Assembly: GCF_947497045.1 (NCBI RefSeq)
Contig: NZ_CANMEU010000001.1
Span: forward strand, 248,001-312,000
Origin: an uncultured Tateyamaria sp.
GTDB taxonomy: Bacteria; Pseudomonadota; Alphaproteobacteria; Rhodobacterales; Rhodobacteraceae
DNA length: 64,000 nucleotides
Direction of reading: 5' to 3'
Shown: in pieces, positions 8,878 through 17,520 of the stretch
How positions within the stretch are numbered: position 1 is the stretch's first letter
Layout of the letters: each line of letters opens with the position of its first letter
Notes under the pieces: model-generated
What the model was told of the DNA's origin: nothing
Databases searched by the model: none
Seen by the model: only the letters and a program-made list of their open reading frames with translations
Made by a program: the position numbers and the translations under genes

Positions 8878-9837
8878 ATGTCGTTCCGCCTGCAACCCAC
8901 GCCCCCCGCACGTCCCAATCGCTGCCAATTGTTCGGACCCGGATCACGCCCGGCCATTTTCGAGAAGATGGCAGCCTCGGCGGCGGATGTGATCAACCTC
9001 GACCTTGAGGACTCGGTGGCTCCTTCTGACAAGGATAGCGCCCGCGAAAACGTCATCAAGGCAACACATGAGGTTGACTGGGGCAACAAGTTTCTTAGCG
9101 TGCGGATCAACGGGCTCGACAGCCCGTATTGGTATCGCGACGTGGTGGACCTGCTGGAACAGGCAAGCGACCGACTTGACCAGATTATGATCCCCAAAGT
9201 GGGCAATGCCGCCGACATCTATGCGGTCGATGCGCTTGTGTCGTCCATCGAGGCTGCCAAAGGGCGCACCAAGCCTGTCGCCTTCGAAGTGATCATCGAA
9301 TCCGCAGCAGGCATCGCCCATGTCGAAGAGATCGCCGCAGCATCGCCCCGCCTGCAAGCGATGAGCCTCGGCGCCGCCGATTTCGCAGCCTCCATGGGCA
9401 TGCAGACGACAGGGATCGGGGGCACGCAAGCCAATTATTACATGCTGCACGAAGGCCAACAGCACTGGTCCGACCCATGGCACTGGGCGCAAGCGGCCAT
9501 CGTCGCAGCGTGCCGGACGCACGGAGTCTTGCCTGTCGACGGACCCTTTGGCGACTTCTCGGACGATGAAGGGTTCCGTGCGCAGGCACGGCGGTCCGCC
9601 ACCTTGGGCATGGTGGGTAAATGGGCGATCCACCCCAAACAGGTGGCCATCTCGAACGAAGTTTTCACGCCATCCGAAGAGGCCGTAAGCGAAGCACGCG
9701 ACATCCTTGCGGCAATGGAGACGGCCAAGGCCAATGGCGAAGGCGCGACGGTCTACAAAGGGCGGCTTGTGGACATTGCCTCGATCAAACAAGCCGAAGT
9801 GATCGTCAAACAATCCGAGATGATCGCGGGGCACTGA
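8878..9837 (+). CDS. mcl1: L-malyl-CoA/beta-methylmalyl-CoA lyase
   Basis: 319 residues, a CitE-like CoA-ester lyase. The N-terminus (RLQPTPPARPNRCQLFGPGSRP) and the blocks LDLEDSV, IMIPKVG, EVIIESAAGI and GKWAIHPKQV match the Rhodobacter Mcl1 type closely. The enzyme cleaves beta-methylmalyl-CoA to glyoxylate and propionyl-CoA, and malyl-CoA to glyoxylate and acetyl-CoA. These are steps of the ethylmalonyl-CoA pathway used to assimilate acetate when isocitrate lyase is absent. It is divergent from dgcN across a 264-base intergenic region. Confidence 0.93.
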   Translation: MSFRLQPTPPARPNRCQLFGPGSRPAIFEKMAASAADVINLDLEDSVAPSDKDSARENVIKATHEVDWGNKFLSVRINGLDSPYWYRDVVDLLEQASDRLDQIMIPKVGNAADIYAVDALVSSIEAAKGRTKPVAFEVIIESAAGIAHVEEIAAASPRLQAMSLGAADFAASMGMQTTGIGGTQANYYMLHEGQQHWSDPWHWAQAAIVAACRTHGVLPVDGPFGDFSDDEGFRAQARRSATLGMVGKWAIHPKQVAISNEVFTPSEEAVSEARDILAAMETAKANGEGATVYKGRLVDIASIKQAEVIVKQSEMIAGH

Positions 9838-9867
9838 CGCCCTCAGGGACGGTGGGTGGGGCGTCTT
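9836..9867 (+). terminator. Possible terminator after mcl1
   Basis: GACGCCC at 9836-9842 pairs with GGGCGTC at 9859-9865 and is followed by only a short T run. The stem overlaps the mcl1 stop codon and the loop is long, so this is a weak candidate. Confidence 0.35.
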
Positions 9868-9897
9868 TGCCAAGGGCAAAGCGCGTCACGCGCTGTC

Positions 9898-10368
9898 CTA
9901 ATCCGGCCAGACCTTGCGCCCGTCGACCCCGGTTTCGGCAATCAGACCACGACGCTTGGCCTCATAATAATACCCACGGGCATACCACATCACGGCGCGG
10001 TCCAGATCGCCGTCCGACACCAACCAGGCCCCACGCAGATAGCGCGTCGCGTATTTCAGATTGGTTTCGGCATCCAGCAGATCGTTCGGCTGGCCGCGAA
10101 AGCCCATGCTGCGGGCGGTCGCAGGCAATATCTGCATCAACCCGTAATAAGGGCCGTTGCGCGCGCCGGGTCGATGGGTGCTTTCCCGGATCACCACCTT
10201 CTGAACCAGCGCAACGGGGATATCATTGGTCGCTGCCGCCGCCTCGATCTGGGCGCGCAATTGCGGCGTCTCGTTGGGATAAAGCGGAACAGCGGGCACC
10301 GACTCTGGGGCCGGGGCGGATGTGCAGGCAGCCAACGTGACCGCAATCAAAAGGACAAACCATTTCAT
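9898..10368 (-). CDS. Lipoprotein lytic transglycosylase (SLT domain)
   Basis: 156 residues. The N-terminus is a lipoprotein signal peptide with lipobox LAAC at residues 12-15. A compact SLT (goose-lysozyme-like) domain follows, with catalytic Glu in VIRESTHRPGA, then YYGLMQILPATAR and NLKYATRYLRGA. These enzymes cut peptidoglycan glycan strands to give 1,6-anhydro ends. It is anchored to a membrane by the lipid and acts in the periplasm. It stands alone, divergent from the DUF302 gene. Confidence 0.88.
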   Translation of the reverse strand: MKWFVLLIAVTLAACTSAPAPESVPAVPLYPNETPQLRAQIEAAAATNDIPVALVQKVVIRESTHRPGARNGPYYGLMQILPATARSMGFRGQPNDLLDAETNLKYATRYLRGAWLVSDGDLDRAVMWYARGYYYEAKRRGLIAETGVDGRKVWPD

Positions 10369-10513
10369 GGGCGCGCCCTAGCATGAAGGCCACAATCCTG
10401 CCCAGCCGGAAACGCCCCCGATCAGCAATGTTTTGCCAATTGACCCACACAGACGTGATTGGGAATCACGCACGCCACCATGTTCACTGCGCCAAACCCG
10501 TCAGGAGACCGCT

Positions 10514-10987
10514 ATGTACCGCACCCTTGTCGCCCTTGCCCTTATTCTGTGTGCAGGCACGTCGCATGCCGAAATGGCCCTGCGTGACGGATGGGCGGTG
10601 ACGCCCACGACCAAATCCTACGACATCCTGATTGATGACGTGAAAAAGGCGGCCAAAGCCAACAAGATGGGCGTCGTGACCCAAGCCGGGCCAACCGGAG
10701 CCGCCGCGAACCGCGGCATCACGATCCCCGGCAATCGGGTGATCGGCCTGTTCAACAACCTCTACGCAGTCGAAGTACTTAGCCTGTCGACAGCCGCAAT
10801 GATCGAAGCCCCCATTCGGATCTATGTCACTGAAAACGAGGATGAAACAGCCACCCTCAGCTACAAGTTACCCTCGACAGTCTTTGCGCCCTACATCGCA
10901 GAGGCCGGACCCGAACTGGAACGCATTGCGGGTGAATTGGACGCAATCTTTGCCGATATCAGCGCGCAAGCCACGCAACAGCACTAG
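10514..10987 (+). CDS. Periplasmic DUF302 protein
   Basis: 157 residues with a signal peptide cleaved at about residue 19 (GTSHA). The mature part shows the DUF302 pattern: YDILIDDVKKAAKANKMGVV, then GNRVIGLFNNLYAVEVL and IEAPIRIYVTE. The domain's function is not established. The start has CAGGAG 9 bases upstream. It runs convergently into the Lrp-type gene, overlapping its stop by 4 bases. Confidence 0.8.
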   Translation: MYRTLVALALILCAGTSHAEMALRDGWAVTPTTKSYDILIDDVKKAAKANKMGVVTQAGPTGAAANRGITIPGNRVIGLFNNLYAVEVLSLSTAAMIEAPIRIYVTENEDETATLSYKLPSTVFAPYIAEAGPELERIAGELDAIFADISAQATQQH

Positions 10988-11436
10988 GCCCGCTCGTCCT
11001 TGGGCGAGCCCATCACCACATAGGACGTGATCCCGTTCACCTGAGGCAAGGCACCCAGCATGTCGGTGTGAAACGTCTTGTAGCTGGGTAGGTCAGCGCA
11101 TTCGATGCGCAGCAGATACTCAATGGTCCCGGTGATGTTGTGGCATTCGCGCACTTCAGGCGCGCGCGAGATGGCACGTTCAAACGCTTCCTGACTGGCC
11201 TTTGAGTGGTTGTTGAGGCCGACGCCGATATAGGCCACAAACCCCGACCCCAGCTTGGTCCGGTCCAGTACAGCGCGGTAGCCGGTGATGATCCCGGCGC
11301 GTTCCAATTCCTGCACGCGGCGCAAACACGCCGAGGGGGACAGGCCCACGCGGTCGGCCAGCTCGATATTGCTGATACGACCATCTCGACCGAGCTCACG
11401 CAATATCCGTTCGCTTATCTCGTCCATTTTAACCAT
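10984..11436 (-). CDS. Lrp/AsnC-family transcriptional regulator
   Basis: 150 residues. An N-terminal helix-turn-helix covers about 5-60 (ISERILRELGRDGRISNIELADRVGLS, then SACLRRVQELE). The C-terminal ligand-binding RAM/AsnC domain includes GFVAYIGVGL and VRECHNITGTIEYLLRIEC. It is divergent from a LysE-family exporter 73 bases away with an inverted repeat between them. This is the standard arrangement for amino-acid-responsive control of an exporter, so it probably regulates that gene and itself. The effector is unknown. Confidence 0.92.
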   Translation of the reverse strand: MVKMDEISERILRELGRDGRISNIELADRVGLSPSACLRRVQELERAGIITGYRAVLDRTKLGSGFVAYIGVGLNNHSKASQEAFERAISRAPEVRECHNITGTIEYLLRIECADLPSYKTFHTDMLGALPQVNGITSYVVMGSPKDERA

Positions 11437-11439
11437 ATA

Positions 11440-11474
11440 TTGCGAAAATAGATCTGCTTAGCTGAATTTCGCAA
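11440..11474. promoter_or_regulatory. Putative Lrp-type operator between lrp and lysE genes
   Basis: An 8-base inverted repeat, TTGCGAAA at 11440-11447 and TTTCGCAA at 11467-11474, is separated by 19 AT-rich bases in the 73-base divergent intergenic region. The half-site spacing places both arms on one helix face, which suits an Lrp-family dimer or octamer. Function is inferred from position. Confidence 0.55.
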
Positions 11475-11509
11475 CCATAAATCGCATATAGACGGTCACT
11501 TATTGCAGC

Positions 11510-12103
11510 ATGACACTTGATCTTCTCTCTGCCCTTGCGGCTTTTGCCTTTGTCAGTTCGATCACGCCGGGGCCAAACAACCTGATGCTGATGGCGTCGG
11601 GGGCCAATTTCGGGTTTCGCCGCACGATCCCGCATATGTTGGGGGTCGGGCTGGGCTTTGTGTTTATGGTGATGCTGGTCGGTGCGGGTCTGATCCAGAT
11701 ATTTGATGCCTATCCGCTCAGCCACACCATCCTCAAAGTCGGGTCGGTCGCCTATCTGCTGTTTCTGGCATGGAAGATCGCAACTGCCGCACCGGTCCGC
11801 GACGGGCAGGGTCAGGGCACGCCAATGACCTTTCTGCAAGCCGCCGCCTTTCAGTGGATCAATCCCAAGGCGTGGACGATGGCCCTGACAGCCGTGACGG
11901 TCTACACGCCCGACACGACCCTTTGGGCGATTGGGATTGTGGCATTGGTCTTTGGAGCGATCAACCTGCCCGCTGTCAGCTCATGGACCGTGCTTGGCCG
12001 ACAAATCGCGCGCGTGCTGACCAATCCCGCCCGCTTGACGGCGTTCAACTGGACCATGGCGGCGCTATTGATTGCCTCGCTTTATCCGGTCGTTTTCCCC
12101 TGA
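11510..12103 (+). CDS. LysE/RhtB-family amino-acid exporter
   Basis: 197 residues, about six transmembrane helices. The family signature [22 protein letters not shown] covers residues about 18-39, and a second conserved block is [13 protein letters not shown]. LysE/RhtB proteins export amino acids or their analogues by proton antiport. It is divergent from an Lrp-type regulator, which implies substrate-dependent induction. A second LysE-family gene, only distantly similar, is at 31246-31866. Confidence 0.9.
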   Translation: MTLDLLSALAAFAFVSSITPGPNNLMLMASGANFGFRRTIPHMLGVGLGFVFMVMLVGAGLIQIFDAYPLSHTILKVGSVAYLLFLAWKIATAAPVRDGQGQGTPMTFLQAAAFQWINPKAWTMALTAVTVYTPDTTLWAIGIVALVFGAINLPAVSSWTVLGRQIARVLTNPARLTAFNWTMAALLIASLYPVVFP

Positions 12104-12161
12104 ATATTGCAAATCCCCTGCGGCCCGGCCATATATCGCCAAACCGCATCGGGAGCGCTGT

Positions 12162-13124
12162 GTGACGCAATATCTGGAATTCGAAAAGCCATTGGCTGAA
12201 ATTGAGGGCAAAGCAGAGGAACTGCGCGCCCTTGCCCGCCAAAGCGAAGATATGGATGTCACCGATGAGGCGGCAGCGCTGGATGCCAAGGCGATCTCTT
12301 TGCTGGATGACCTTTACAAGGATCTGACACCTTGGCGGAAATGTCAGGTCGCCCGACACCCCGAGCGGCCCCATTGCGTGGACTACATTGACGCGCTGTT
12401 CACCGAATATACGCCTTTGGCCGGGGATCGGAACTTTGCCGATGACCACGCGGTCATGGGCGGCCTCGCCCGGTTTGAGGATCGCCCGGTGGTCGTCATC
12501 GGCCACGAGAAAGGCAACGACACCAAATCACGGATCGAGCGTAACTTTGGCATGGCCCGTCCCGAAGGCTATCGCAAGGCGATCCGGCTGATGGACATCG
12601 CACATCGGTTCGGGTTGCCAGTAATCACATTGGTTGACACGCCCGGCGCATATCCCGGCAAAGGGGCAGAAGAGCGCGGCCAATCCGAGGCCATCGCACG
12701 GTCTACCGAAAAGTGCCTGCAAATCGGCGTGCCACTGGTGTCGGTGGTGATCGGTGAAGGTGGCTCTGGCGGCGCGGTTGCATTTGCCACTGCCAACCGT
12801 GTCGCGATGCTGGAGCACTCGGTCTATTCGGTGATCAGCCCCGAAGGCTGTGCGTCGATCCTTTGGAAAGACGCCGAAAAGATGCGCGAGGCGGCAGAAG
12901 CCCTGCGTCTGACGGCACAGGACCTCAAACAGCTGAATGTGATCGACCGGATTATTCCTGAATCCGTCGGCGGCGCACATCGTCATCCTGAGGCGACAAT
13001 GGCAGCCGTCAGTTCAGCCATCGCTGCGATGTTGCAGGATCTTGACTCCAAGGACCCGGCAGCCCTGATTTCGGATCGGCGCAACAAGTTCCTTGATCTG
13101 GGGTCCAAAGGCCTCGCGGCCTGA
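12162..13124 (+). CDS. accA: Acetyl-CoA carboxylase carboxyltransferase subunit alpha
   Basis: 320 residues from a GTG at 12162 preceded by GGGAG. The protein then begins [15 protein letters not shown], as AccA does in related bacteria; an upstream in-frame start at 12072 would add 30 unrelated residues and overlap lysE. Carboxyltransferase blocks include [33 protein letters not shown] and [15 protein letters not shown]. With AccD it transfers the carboxyl from biotin to acetyl-CoA, the first step of fatty acid synthesis. accD is not in the window. The stop abuts the stop of the convergent kinase gene. Confidence 0.97.
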   Translation: MTQYLEFEKPLAEIEGKAEELRALARQSEDMDVTDEAAALDAKAISLLDDLYKDLTPWRKCQVARHPERPHCVDYIDALFTEYTPLAGDRNFADDHAVMGGLARFEDRPVVVIGHEKGNDTKSRIERNFGMARPEGYRKAIRLMDIAHRFGLPVITLVDTPGAYPGKGAEERGQSEAIARSTEKCLQIGVPLVSVVIGEGGSGGAVAFATANRVAMLEHSVYSVISPEGCASILWKDAEKMREAAEALRLTAQDLKQLNVIDRIIPESVGGAHRHPEATMAAVSSAIAAMLQDLDSKDPAALISDRRNKFLDLGSKGLAA

Positions 13125-14195
13125 TCAGCCAAAGGCGTGGATGCTCGCACTTTGCCACACGATCTGGCCAGGCAGTTCCAGATGCACCTCTGCCCCATGG
13201 CCTGAGTGTGGCGGAACAATACTGACCGCCCCACCGTGTGAACGCGCGAGTTTGCTGATGCCCACCAGTCCGAACCCGGATTCATCCGACCCGCGCCCCG
13301 GTCCAGCCGCGATGGCCGCCGCGGAAAAGCCCGGCCCGTCGTCGCATACCGAAAACCGGAGCCGCTGTGCATTCATCTCTTCGACCTGAACAGAGACCCG
13401 GCGCGGTGTGTTTGGCCCATGCTTGAACGCGTTGTCGATCAGATTGCGCAACACGATTTGGACAGCCGCATAGTCGGTGTCCACGAACAACCGATCATAG
13501 GATATGCTGTGCATCCTCTGCGGATCCAGCAACACCAAGACATCGTCGCATAATGCGCCCAGATCGAACACCCGGTTGTGCCCTTGCGCATCCGGTGCCA
13601 TCGCCCGCTGCATAATGTCCGAAATCACCTCAAGCGCCTGATCAGCAAGGGCGTCGATCATGTCGATCAATTGGATCTTCCCATCGCCGTGATCCACAAA
13701 ATCGATCCGCATCACATCGGCCAGTGACTTGAGGTTTCCGACCGGGCTGCGCAGGTCATGGGCGGCCATGCAGATCAAATCCTGCATTTCATGGGCCGCC
13801 GCCAGCGTCATGGTCTGTTCCGTCAGCCGGGCACGTTCCCGCGTGATATCGCGCGACAAGCCGACCATGTGCGTCATCTGCCCCTCGGCATCATGTACCG
13901 GGTGCAATTGGGTATGCACCCATGTCTGTTGCGTGCCGATGGGTAACGCGATTTCATACTCGACCGCCTCCCCACCTTCCCAGGCTTTGCATTGGCGTCG
14001 AAACACGGAATACGCGGCCCGCCCCGTAAATAGATCATAGGCCGGCCGCCCGACAATTTGATCCAGTGTCAGCCCAAGCCGATCACGCACCGCCTGATTT
14101 GCAAACCCATAAACCGGAAACCCGTTCTCGCCCGCCACCAATACAAATACCGGCTGATCCACAAAGTCATAGGGGCTGAAATCAATGGATGACAT
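13125..14195 (-). CDS. PAS-domain sensor histidine kinase
   Basis: 356 residues from ATG 14195, which follows GGAGGAG; upstream in-frame sequence looks non-coding. The N-terminal PAS/PAC domain spans about 10-130 (GRPAYDLFTG, then WVHTQLHPVHDAEGQMTHMVGLSRDIT). The dimerisation/phosphoacceptor helix is AAHDLRSPVGNL. The ATPase domain has N-box LRNLIDNAFKHG, G1 DDGPGF and a GFGLVGISKL lid region. There is no membrane helix, so it is a cytoplasmic sensor. No response regulator is adjacent, so it is an orphan kinase. The PAS ligand is unknown. Confidence 0.9.
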   Translation of the reverse strand: MSSIDFSPYDFVDQPVFVLVAGENGFPVYGFANQAVRDRLGLTLDQIVGRPAYDLFTGRAAYSVFRRQCKAWEGGEAVEYEIALPIGTQQTWVHTQLHPVHDAEGQMTHMVGLSRDITRERARLTEQTMTLAAAHEMQDLICMAAHDLRSPVGNLKSLADVMRIDFVDHGDGKIQLIDMIDALADQALEVISDIMQRAMAPDAQGHNRVFDLGALCDDVLVLLDPQRMHSISYDRLFVDTDYAAVQIVLRNLIDNAFKHGPNTPRRVSVQVEEMNAQRLRFSVCDDGPGFSAAAIAAGPGRGSDESGFGLVGISKLARSHGGAVSIVPPHSGHGAEVHLELPGQIVWQSASIHAFG

Positions 14196-14255
14196 GGCGC
14201 GACTCCTCCGTCGACGCCGGTATACCGCACGGGCACCTACCAAAGCTTTAACGCA

Positions 14256-14906
14256 TCAGCTTGCCAGCATCCTCAACCCTTGGGTGACATCGGAACGGAC
14301 GGCAAGGCGCAGGCCCGGCTCGTCCCCTGCACGCAAGGCTGCAATAATCAATCGGTGATAATGGGGCGGTTCGGTGCGCCGCAATCGTCCGTAAAGTGCC
14401 CTCATGGTTGGCCCCATTTGCAGCCACACCGTTTCGGACATCGCCAGCATCGCAGGGGCTTGGGCGCGCAGATAAAGGGTACGGTGAAATTCAAGGTTCG
14501 TGCGGATGTAGCTGACCGCATCCCGGTGCGCGACCGCTTCGGCGACGGCCCCGTTGATGGTTTGCAACCGCTCGATCAGGGCAAGGTGCGCGCGTGGCAA
14601 GGCGCGGGTGGCCAGTTCAACCTCGATCAAGGCCCGCAAGGCGGCCAGTTCCTCGATCCGTTCGTTGGACAACTCTGGCGTTGACACGCGTCCCGAGGGC
14701 GACAGCGTCAGCGCCCCTTCGGCCACCAGCCGGCGCACCGCCTCGCGCGCGGGGGTCATCGACACGTCGTATTGCTTGCCGATCCCACGCAAGGTCAGCG
14801 CATGACCCGGTGGAATATCGCCGTGCATGATCCGCGTGCGCAAGCGACGATAAACCCGGTCATGGGCGGCGGTCGTGGCATCGCGGGGGCGGAGGTTTGG
14901 CTGCAT
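14256..14906 (-). CDS. GntR-family regulator with FCD ligand-binding domain
   Basis: 216 residues. The N-terminal winged helix covers about 12-80 (VYRRLRTRIMHGDIPPGHALTLRGIGKQYDVSMTPAREAVRRL read in segments), followed by an all-helical FCD-type effector domain. A perfect 16-base palindrome at 14911-14926 lies 4 bases in front of the ATG, strongly suggesting autoregulation. No Shine-Dalgarno fits in that space, so the start may be leaderless or the true start may be internal. Target genes other than itself are not evident. Confidence 0.9.
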   Translation of the reverse strand: MQPNLRPRDATTAAHDRVYRRLRTRIMHGDIPPGHALTLRGIGKQYDVSMTPAREAVRRLVAEGALTLSPSGRVSTPELSNERIEELAALRALIEVELATRALPRAHLALIERLQTINGAVAEAVAHRDAVSYIRTNLEFHRTLYLRAQAPAMLAMSETVWLQMGPTMRALYGRLRRTEPPHYHRLIIAALRAGDEPGLRLAVRSDVTQGLRMLAS

Positions 14907-14910
14907 ATGC

Positions 14911-14926
14911 GTTTGTGATCACAAAC
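14911..14926. promoter_or_regulatory. Perfect palindromic operator of the GntR regulator
   Basis: GTTTGTGATCACAAAC is an exact 16-base palindrome with a TGTGATCACA core, similar in form to sites bound by FCD-type GntR dimers. It lies immediately upstream of the regulator start. Binding is inferred. Confidence 0.65.
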
Positions 14927-14937
14927 CCGCCAGGCCG

Positions 14938-15630
14938 TCAATCACCGAAGCGATATCGGTGCAGCGCGTTACCTTCCGTCTTAAGCCACCGCCGCACGGC
15001 CTTGTAGGGGCCATGGATCCGCTCGACCTCGGCCCAGAACGCGGGCGAGTGGTTCATTTGTGCCAGATGGGCGACCTCGTGGGCAGCGACATAGTTCAGC
15101 ACCTCGGGCGGGGCGAGGATCAGCCGCCAGGAGTACATCAGCCGACCTTGCGACGAACACGACCCCCACCGGGACCGGGTATCGCGGATCGTGATGCACG
15201 AATAACCGACCCCGAGGCGGCGCGCATAGGCATCGCTTTGGGTTGCCAGCTGATCCCGTGCGCGCGCCTTGAGAAACCCCAATGTCCGGCGCGCGGCGGT
15301 GTCGGATCGGCCGGGCACAATCAACGCGTCCCCCTCAAGTCGAATACCGCGCCCCGTCCCCTGCACAAGAGTTCGCACCTGCCCCTCAACCGGCAAGGAC
15401 GCGCCAAGGCCAACAACGCTTTCCTGAGGTCGGGAGGCTAGGTGGCGGGCAATCCAGTCGCGTTTTTCGGCAGCAAAGGCCAACGCATCGCGTTCCGACA
15501 CCCGATGTGGCAGCGTCAGTGTCACCCGCCCATCAAGTTGCGAGATACGCAATGTGATCCGGCGGGCCCGGGCCGAACGCCGCAGCGTCAGTGCAATGTC
15601 GGGGTCCCCTTGAAGGACACGTTCATCCAT
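14938..15630 (-). CDS. YgjP-type (DUF45/M48-like) metallopeptidase
   Basis: 230 residues. The C-terminal half carries the zinc site HEVAHL and downstream HSPAFWAEVERI, plus the typical TRSRWGSCSSQGRLMYSWRLI strand region. This is the YgjP/SprT-like gluzincin family, often found beside restriction systems but also alone. The substrate is unknown. It is 31 bases upstream of the GntR gene on the same strand, so the two might be co-transcribed, but the GntR operator lies between them. Confidence 0.85.
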   Translation of the reverse strand: MDERVLQGDPDIALTLRRSARARRITLRISQLDGRVTLTLPHRVSERDALAFAAEKRDWIARHLASRPQESVVGLGASLPVEGQVRTLVQGTGRGIRLEGDALIVPGRSDTAARRTLGFLKARARDQLATQSDAYARRLGVGYSCITIRDTRSRWGSCSSQGRLMYSWRLILAPPEVLNYVAAHEVAHLAQMNHSPAFWAEVERIHGPYKAVRRWLKTEGNALHRYRFGD

Positions 15631-15762
15631 CCCATCTTCCCCATCTGACCATAAGGCTTTGACTCCGTCCCGGCCTTATGGCACTTGCCCAGAATCGCCG
15701 CAATATGGACGGCCTGTTTGCGCATCCGCGCCGGGGCCTGCACTGTTAGACAAGGATCTCGC

Positions 15763-16095
15763 ATGCCAAAGGAAGAATGGGGCACCAAGCGCCTGTGCCC
15801 AACCACCGGTAAACGGTTTTACGACATGAACCGCACACCCATCATCAGCCCCTACACGGGTGAAGCGGTGCAGCTGGACAGCACCAAAACCCGCATGATC
15901 GCCGCTGACGCCGAAGACGCGGTCACAGCCAAAGCCAAGGCCACAACCGCGACCGAGGACGAAGATCAAGTGCTGGACGATGATGACGTCGAAGTTGATT
16001 TGGACGATGATCTGCTGGATGACGATGATGACGACGAGGACACAGTCCCGCTCGAAGAAATCGCAGACGTGGCCACGGATGACGACGACTCGTAA
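15763..16095 (+). CDS. TIGR02300-family acidic protein
   Basis: 110 residues from ATG 15763. The N-terminal half matches the alphaproteobacterial TIGR02300 family (EEWGTKRLCPTTGKRFYDMN, then PIISPYTGE), with a Cys that may bind metal or zinc with a partner. The C-terminal 45 residues are almost all Asp/Glu, including a run of seven Asp. The function is unknown. Its acidic tail suggests binding to basic proteins or cations, which is inference. Confidence 0.82.
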   Translation: MPKEEWGTKRLCPTTGKRFYDMNRTPIISPYTGEAVQLDSTKTRMIAADAEDAVTAKAKATTATEDEDQVLDDDDVEVDLDDDLLDDDDDDEDTVPLEEIADVATDDDDS

Positions 16096-16108
16096 ATCGA
16101 CCCTGCAT

Positions 16109-16134
16109 GCGGGATCTTTTTCGCTTGATCCCGC
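16109..16134 (+). terminator. Hairpin after TIGR02300 gene, possible terminator
   Basis: GCGGGATC at 16109-16116 pairs perfectly with GATCCCGC at 16127-16134. The T run is in the loop and not after the stem, so it is not a classical intrinsic terminator. It lies between the TIGR02300 stop and tRNA-Ala. Confidence 0.35.
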
Positions 16135-16186
16135 AGTGCAAAGCGCCTAATCAGCGGCGCACGGCTGGCAACAGCCACCCAAGAAT

Positions 16187-16262
16187 GGGGCATTAGCTCA
16201 GCTGGGAGAGCGCCTGCATGGCATGCAGGAGGTCAGCGGTTCGATCCCGCTATGCTCCACCA
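16187..16262 (+). tRNA. tRNA-Ala (anticodon GGC)
   Basis: 76 bases folding into a standard cloverleaf. The acceptor arms GGGGCAT and ATGCTCC pair (one GT), the D arm contains TAGCTCAGCTGGGAGAGC, and the anticodon stem CCTGC/GCAGG encloses ATGGCAT, giving anticodon GGC at 16221-16223. The T arm is AGCGGTTCGATCCCGCT. The CCA end is encoded. It reads the GCC alanine codon, abundant in this G+C-rich genome. Confidence 0.97.
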
Positions 16263-16451
16263 TTCTTGAACCACTCCCCGGCATTTCGCAGACCACGAAC
16301 CGCAGATGCGGACTGACGTGCAGCGGCCAAGGCCGCTAAACTTCACCAATCCTGATTTCCTCGAGATCAGACCATCACGCGGATTTGGAGGTGGATGAGC
16401 ATGTTAAGGCCAAAGCCAGCCCAGAAAGCCAACAGGTCCCAAATCGAACCC

Positions 16452-17315
16452 TCAGCTTTCCTTCATCGCGATGTTCAGCAACGCACGATATTGCTCACTT
16501 CCGGTCTCAAGCTCTTTCTTTGTGCCAATGGACACTAAACGCCCCTCATCCAGCAGCAAGATGCGGTCGACATAATCAAGCGTGGCGGGGCGGTGCGTCA
16601 CGAACAGAACCGTTTTGTGATCTAGCTCCTTGGTCACATTTTCCAGCACTTGCTTTTCGGTTTCGACGTCCAGGGCGCTGGTCGCCTCATCAAAAACGCA
16701 GATATCCGCATCTTTGACCAAAGCGCGTGCAATACCGATCCGCTGCTTCTGTCCACCTGACAGCGACGAGCCATTCGGGCCAACGACGGTTTGCAGGCCA
16801 GCGGGCATATTGCCCAATGTTTCAGTCAAGGCCGCACGACGGGCGGCACGTTCCACATCTTCGTCAGACGCGCCCGCATTGCCGTCCCGGATGTTCTCGA
16901 GGATCGTACTGTCGAACAAGAAGACGTCCTGACTGATCAGCGCGGTGGCTGCGCGCATGGATTCATTGGAGATATCAGACGCATTGTATCCCCCGATACG
17001 GATGGTGCCGCCGGTTGGGTCATGAAATCGCGGAACCAGGTCGATCAGCGTGCTTTTGCCAGAGCCGGATCGCCCGATAATAGCTACCTTTTCCCCCGCT
17101 TTGATGTCGAAGGACACGTTTCGCAGGGCCAGCTTCGCGATGAGACGCGTGGAATACGCAAGCGCCCCGGTGAACCCGGCAACGCCATGCATGCAGATGA
17201 TGGACAATGCGTACAGTTTCCAGCGCGGCGGCTGCGCCTCGCGTATCAGGCGGATACCTGTCGCTGTTGTTTCCCGTCCCGTGATACTCTTGGAACTGCT
17301 TTCCGGCGCGATCAT
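16452..17315 (-). CDS. Internally deleted ABC exporter, probable pseudogene
   Basis: 287 residues where a fused ABC exporter of this type has about 600. The C-terminal ATPase domain is complete: Walker A GRSGSGKST, signature LSGGQKQR, Walker B ICVFDEAT and the switch His in VTHRPAT. The N-terminus keeps the cytosolic lead (RLIREAQPPRWKLYAL) and the first transmembrane helix (GVAGFTGALAYSTRLI), then jumps directly to ALRNVSFDIKAGEK. About 300 residues of membrane domain are missing without loss of frame. Such a protein could not form a channel. It may be a decaying remnant of an MsbA-like or polysaccharide exporter. Confidence 0.8.
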   Translation of the reverse strand: MIAPESSSKSITGRETTATGIRLIREAQPPRWKLYALSIICMHGVAGFTGALAYSTRLIAKLALRNVSFDIKAGEKVAIIGRSGSGKSTLIDLVPRFHDPTGGTIRIGGYNASDISNESMRAATALISQDVFLFDSTILENIRDGNAGASDEDVERAARRAALTETLGNMPAGLQTVVGPNGSSLSGGQKQRIGIARALVKDADICVFDEATSALDVETEKQVLENVTKELDHKTVLFVTHRPATLDYVDRILLLDEGRLVSIGTKKELETGSEQYRALLNIAMKES

Positions 17316-17520
17316 GCTGCACTCTGCATGCGGATTGGAGTTTGGGCGCTACGCATCGCATGAACTCGGGGCGATGGCGATGGCTGGAGGTTTGTATCGT
17401 TGATCTGATCCGACGACATCCGCTGTCCGCTCGCGCTGTATATCGGCTTCCTGCCTACAGACGTCAATGCACATGACCTGACGAAACGCACAACTGCTGC
17501 ATATGATGTTAATGCGCAGC

